This document shows positions 36,277-39,014 of a stretch of 39,014 bases of DNA, piece after piece (the first letter of the stretch is position 1; each line of letters starts with the position of its first letter). Below the pieces are notes generated by a model that did not search any database, was not told the DNA's origin, and saw only the letters and a list, made by a program, of their open reading frames with translations. Location of the stretch: positions 1-39,014 of the forward strand of contig NZ_JAGGOZ010000036.1 in NCBI RefSeq assembly GCF_018614075.1, read 5' to 3'. The stretch is from Streptomyces sp. ISL-94. Lineage in GTDB: Bacteria; Actinomycetota; Actinomycetes; Streptomycetales; Streptomycetaceae. The translations under genes and the position numbers were made by a program.

Positions 36277-37395
36277 ATGCCCGTTGCCCGGCACCGCCTG
36301 CTCAGCGTCGTCACCGCGGTCACCGCGCTCGCCACGGTGGCGGCCGGCCCCGTCCTGGCTCAGGCCTCGGACGACCCGGCCCCCGCCGGCCGGAACAGCC
36401 GCAAGGCCGAGCTGAAGTCCTGGCCGGATGGACAGGGGCGTCGGCTGGAGAAACTCATCGCGGATTCCGCCGGGCGCGGCGCCTACGCGGTGTTCGACGC
36501 CGACAACACGATCTGGCGCTACGACCTGGAGGAGTCCCTGCTCCCGTATCTGGAGATGAAGGGCGTGCTGAGCCGGGACTCGCTCGACCCGTCGCTGAAA
36601 CTCATCCCCTTCCGGGACGGCGAGAGCCTCTACTCGTACTATGTGCGGCTCTGCGAGATCGACGACAAGGTCTGCTACCCGTGGATCGCGCAGGTGTTCT
36701 CAGGGCTCAGCCTGGAGCAGCTCAAGGCCCGCGTCGACGAACTCTTCGTCTACGGCAAGCCCATCCCGGTGACGTACTACGACGGCGATGCCGCCGTACA
36801 CAGCACGGTCAACCCTCCGCGTATCTATCCCGCCCAGCGCGAACTCCTGGGCGAGCTCCGGAAGCACGGGATCACTCCCTACGTGATGACCGCCGCACAC
36901 GAGGAGCTGGTGCGCATGGTCGTGTCCGACCCCGCGTACGGCCTCGGTATCGAGCCGAAGAACGTCATCGGCGTCACCACGCTCCTCCGCGACCCGGGGA
37001 CCGGTGAACTGACCACCGCACGCAAGCAGATAGAGAAGGGGCACTTCCTCGACGCGGAGTACCCGGCGAGCAAGCACAACAGCATGGTCATAACGCCGTA
37101 TCTGTGGACCCCGGGCACGTGGTACGTGGGCAAGCTCGCCGGCATCAAGGAGTACATCGACCCCTACGAGCGTCCGATGCTCGTCGCCGGTGACGCCCCC
37201 TCCGACTGGTTCATGCTCTTCGACACCGATGTGCGGGCCGGGGGCCTTCGGCTGTGGGTCAACCGCAAGCAGAAGTACACGGACGCGCTGGAGGTCGAGA
37301 AGGCCAAACGTGCGGATGAGCAGAAGGCAGCCGGCGTCCCTGTCGACGCCGACCGCAACTGGGTGGCCGTCAAGCCCGCGGAGATCGGAGGCTGA
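36277..37395 (+). CDS. secreted HAD-family phosphatase, probable phosphorylcholine phosphatase
   Basis: A 372-residue exported phosphatase. A Sec-type signal peptide covers about residues 1-28 (cleavage near PVLAQA). HAD motif I is FDADNTIW, with nucleophile Asp74 and acid/base Asp76. Motif II is in YVMTAAHEE and motif III in AGDAPSDW. The DxDNT form and overall layout resemble Pseudomonas phosphorylcholine phosphatase PchP, which releases choline from phosphocholine outside the cytoplasm. Its place beside betaine demethylation genes and shared operator-like sites support that use. The start ATG at 36277 has GAGAGGGG upstream. It is convergent with the metallo-hydrolase gene. Confidence 0.82.
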   Translation: MPVARHRLLSVVTAVTALATVAAGPVLAQASDDPAPAGRNSRKAELKSWPDGQGRRLEKLIADSAGRGAYAVFDADNTIWRYDLEESLLPYLEMKGVLSRDSLDPSLKLIPFRDGESLYSYYVRLCEIDDKVCYPWIAQVFSGLSLEQLKARVDELFVYGKPIPVTYYDGDAAVHSTVNPPRIYPAQRELLGELRKHGITPYVMTAAHEELVRMVVSDPAYGLGIEPKNVIGVTTLLRDPGTGELTTARKQIEKGHFLDAEYPASKHNSMVITPYLWTPGTWYVGKLAGIKEYIDPYERPMLVAGDAPSDWFMLFDTDVRAGGLRLWVNRKQKYTDALEVEKAKRADEQKAAGVPVDADRNWVAVKPAEIGG

Positions 37396-37428
37396 AGGCC
37401 GCTTGACTCCGGCCGGGCCTGTCCGCGG

Positions 37429-38064
37429 TCACCAACCGCGGGCAGCCCATTCTTCGAGGTGTGGCGCTTCGGCGGCGATGGTGGTCGTGTCCCCGTGGCC
37501 CGGGTACACGGCCGTCTCGCCCGGGAGGGTCAGCAGCCGGTCGCCGATCGATCCGATGATCGCGCCGAAGTCGCTGTACGACCGTCCGGTCGCGCCGGGT
37601 CCGCCCGCGAAGAGCGTGTCCCCGCTGAAGAGGGCGCCCAGGCCGGGCGCGTACAGGCACACCGCCCCCGGCGCGTGGCCGGGCGTATGGAGCACGCGCA
37701 GAAACGTCCCCGCCACCTCGATCCGCTCTCCGTCCGCCACCGCACGGTCGGGCCGGCGGTTCGGGTGCGTCATCTTCCACAGCACCTGGTCGTCGGGGTG
37801 AAGGAGGATGGGCGCGCCCGTCCGGTCCGCGACCTCGGGCGCCGCGTTCACATGGTCGTCGTGCGCATGGGTGCAGACGACGGCGGACAGGCGGCGGTCG
37901 CCGACGGCGGCCACAATCGCCTCGGCGTCGTGCGCGGCGTCGATGACCACGACCTCGTCGTCGTCACCGATGAGCCAGACGTTGTTGTCGACCTCCCAGG
38001 TCCCGCCGTCGAGGCTGAACGTCCCGCTGGTGACGAGGTGTTCGATGCGCGGCTCCCCCGCCAT
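37429..38064 (-). CDS. metallo-beta-lactamase-fold hydrolase paired with mycothiol dehydrogenase
   Basis: A 211-residue MBL-fold hydrolase. The metal-binding HAHDDH (His66, His68, Asp70, His71), HTPGHAPG and GDTLF motifs and the late PGHGDT are intact. In actinobacteria this gene regularly follows S-(hydroxymethyl)mycothiol dehydrogenase and is thought to hydrolyse the formyl-mycothiol product to formate and mycothiol; that role is inference. The ATG overlaps the dehydrogenase stop (TGATG), confirming coupling. Confidence 0.88.
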   Translation of the reverse strand: MAGEPRIEHLVTSGTFSLDGGTWEVDNNVWLIGDDDEVVVIDAAHDAEAIVAAVGDRRLSAVVCTHAHDDHVNAAPEVADRTGAPILLHPDDQVLWKMTHPNRRPDRAVADGERIEVAGTFLRVLHTPGHAPGAVCLYAPGLGALFSGDTLFAGGPGATGRSYSDFGAIIGSIGDRLLTLPGETAVYPGHGDTTTIAAEAPHLEEWAARGW

Positions 38065-39014
38065 CAGAACACCACCACCGAGCGCAGCACATCGCCGTGG
38101 TGCATCTTCTCGAAGGCCTTCTCGACCTCGCCGAGTCCGATCGTCTCGGAGACGAACGCGTCGAGGTCGAAGCGCCCCTGCAGATACAGGTCGATGAGCA
38201 TCGGGAAGTCGCGCGAGGGAAGGCAGTCGCCGTACCAGCTGGACTTCAATGAGCCGCCGCGCCCGAAGATGTCGAGCAGGGGCAGCTCCAGCTTCATCTC
38301 GGGAGTGGGTACGCCGACCAGCACGACGGTGCCCGCCAGGTCGCGGGCGTAGAACGCCTGCTTGTACGTCTCCGGGCGGCCGACGGCCTCGACGACCACA
38401 TCCGCGCCGAATCCTCCGGTCAGCTCGCGTACGGCCTCGACCACATCCGTCTTCGTGCCGTCGACGGTGTGGGTGGCGCCCATGCTCCTGGCCCGTTCCA
38501 GCTTGCGCGGGTCGACGTCGACGGCGATGACGCTGGTCGCCCCGGCGAGCTTCGCTCCGGCGACGGCGGCCATCCCGACGCCGCCGCACCCGATGACGGC
38601 GACGGAGTCGCCCCGGCCGATGGCGCCGGTGTTCACGGCGGCGCCGAAGCCCGCCATGACACCGCAGCCGAGCAGTCCGGCGGCGGCGGCCGGAGCGGCG
38701 GGGTCTACCTTGGTGCACTGCCCGGCGGCGACCAGCGTCTTCTCCGCGAAGGCGCCGATGCCGAGCGCGGGGGCGAGGGGCGTGCCGTCGAGCAGCGTCA
38801 TCGGCTGGGTCGCGTTGTGCGTGGAGAAGCAGTACCACGGCTTGCCCTTGCGGCAGGCACGGCAGTGGCCGCAGACCGCGCGCCAGTTCAGGATCACGAA
38901 GTCACCGGGCTCGACCTCGGTGACACCCGCACCGACGGCCTCGACACGACCTGCCGCCTCGTGCCCGAGGAGGAAGGGGAAGTCGTCGTTGATGCCGCCC
39001 TCGCGGTAGTGCAG
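38064..39014 (-). CDS. S-(hydroxymethyl)mycothiol dehydrogenase, N-terminus beyond window
   Basis: A partial zinc-dependent class III-type alcohol dehydrogenase with the C-terminal 316 codons present; the beginning runs off the right edge. The visible part opens with [17 protein letters not shown] (a zinc ligand region), then the structural-zinc cluster [15 protein letters not shown]. The NAD-binding [10 protein letters not shown] and a class III-like end ([13 protein letters not shown]) follow. It oxidises the adduct of formaldehyde and mycothiol. The gene is coupled to the metallo-hydrolase and lies next to a demethylase system that releases formaldehyde, so it probably serves detoxification in this pathway. 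Confidence 0.9.
   Translation of the reverse strand: MHYREGGINDDFPFLLGHEAAGRVEAVGAGVTEVEPGDFVILNWRAVCGHCRACRKGKPWYCFSTHNATQPMTLLDGTPLAPALGIGAFAEKTLVAAGQCTKVDPAAPAAAAGLLGCGVMAGFGAAVNTGAIGRGDSVAVIGCGGVGMAAVAGAKLAGATSVIAVDVDPRKLERARSMGATHTVDGTKTDVVEAVRELTGGFGADVVVEAVGRPETYKQAFYARDLAGTVVLVGVPTPEMKLELPLLDIFGRGGSLKSSWYGDCLPSRDFPMLIDLYLQGRFDLDAFVSETIGLGEVEKAFEKMHHGDVLRSVVVF

Overview
The window looks like a chromosomal segment of a high-GC actinobacterium, most likely Streptomyces. The evidence is the very high GC content and GC-rich third codon positions, a complete conservon (cvnABCD) operon, mycothiol-type formaldehyde detoxification, GTG starts, and a 3-oxoacyl-ACP synthase/epimerase remnant of a kind found in streptomycetes. 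No species can be named from the sequence alone.

Layout. (1) 1-2.3 kb: an intergenic repeat array, a CTP-synthase-like amidotransferase, tRNA-His(GTG) with a strong terminator, and an alpha/beta hydrolase. (2) 2.36-4.42 kb: a Tat-exported phosphocholine-type phospholipase C. (3) 4.7-9.3 kb: the two broken ends of an older locus, a 5' piece of a ketoacyl-ACP synthase III (frameshifted and truncated) and a 3' piece of an NAD-dependent epimerase. Between them is a compact 3.5-kb cassette: a pterin-carbinolamine-dehydratase-like gene, an XRE/TPR-type regulator, three small ORFs including a 26-residue membrane peptide, a radical SAM/SPASM-like enzyme and an unknown 106-residue protein. No transposase or integrase is visible. 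(4) 9.3-13.0 kb: the cvnDCBA conservon. (5) 13.6-39.0 kb: a large choline/glycine-betaine catabolic island.

How the island works (inference from families). A secreted phosphorylcholine phosphatase, and possibly the distant phospholipase C, can supply choline. A ProX/ProW/ProV-type ABC system imports betaine or choline. BetA and BetB oxidise choline to glycine betaine. A three-component Rieske system (oxygenase, reductase, ferredoxin) removes the first methyl group as formaldehyde. A dimethylglycine dehydrogenase/oxidase and the heterotetrameric sarcosine oxidase SoxBDAG remove the other two, and GlyA interconverts glycine and serine. One-carbon units are handled by PurU, a MetF-like reductase, and a mycothiol-dependent formaldehyde dehydrogenase with its metallo-hydrolase partner. 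An IclR-family regulator sits in the middle.

The most notable observations are these. A recurring palindrome TTGCG-N5-CGCAA lies in every main control region of the island and is a good candidate for the IclR operator. A 53-codon in-frame remnant of folD is translationally coupled to glyA. The radical SAM cassette appears to have replaced the core of an ole-like locus. All calls are by reading; no database search or folding program was run.
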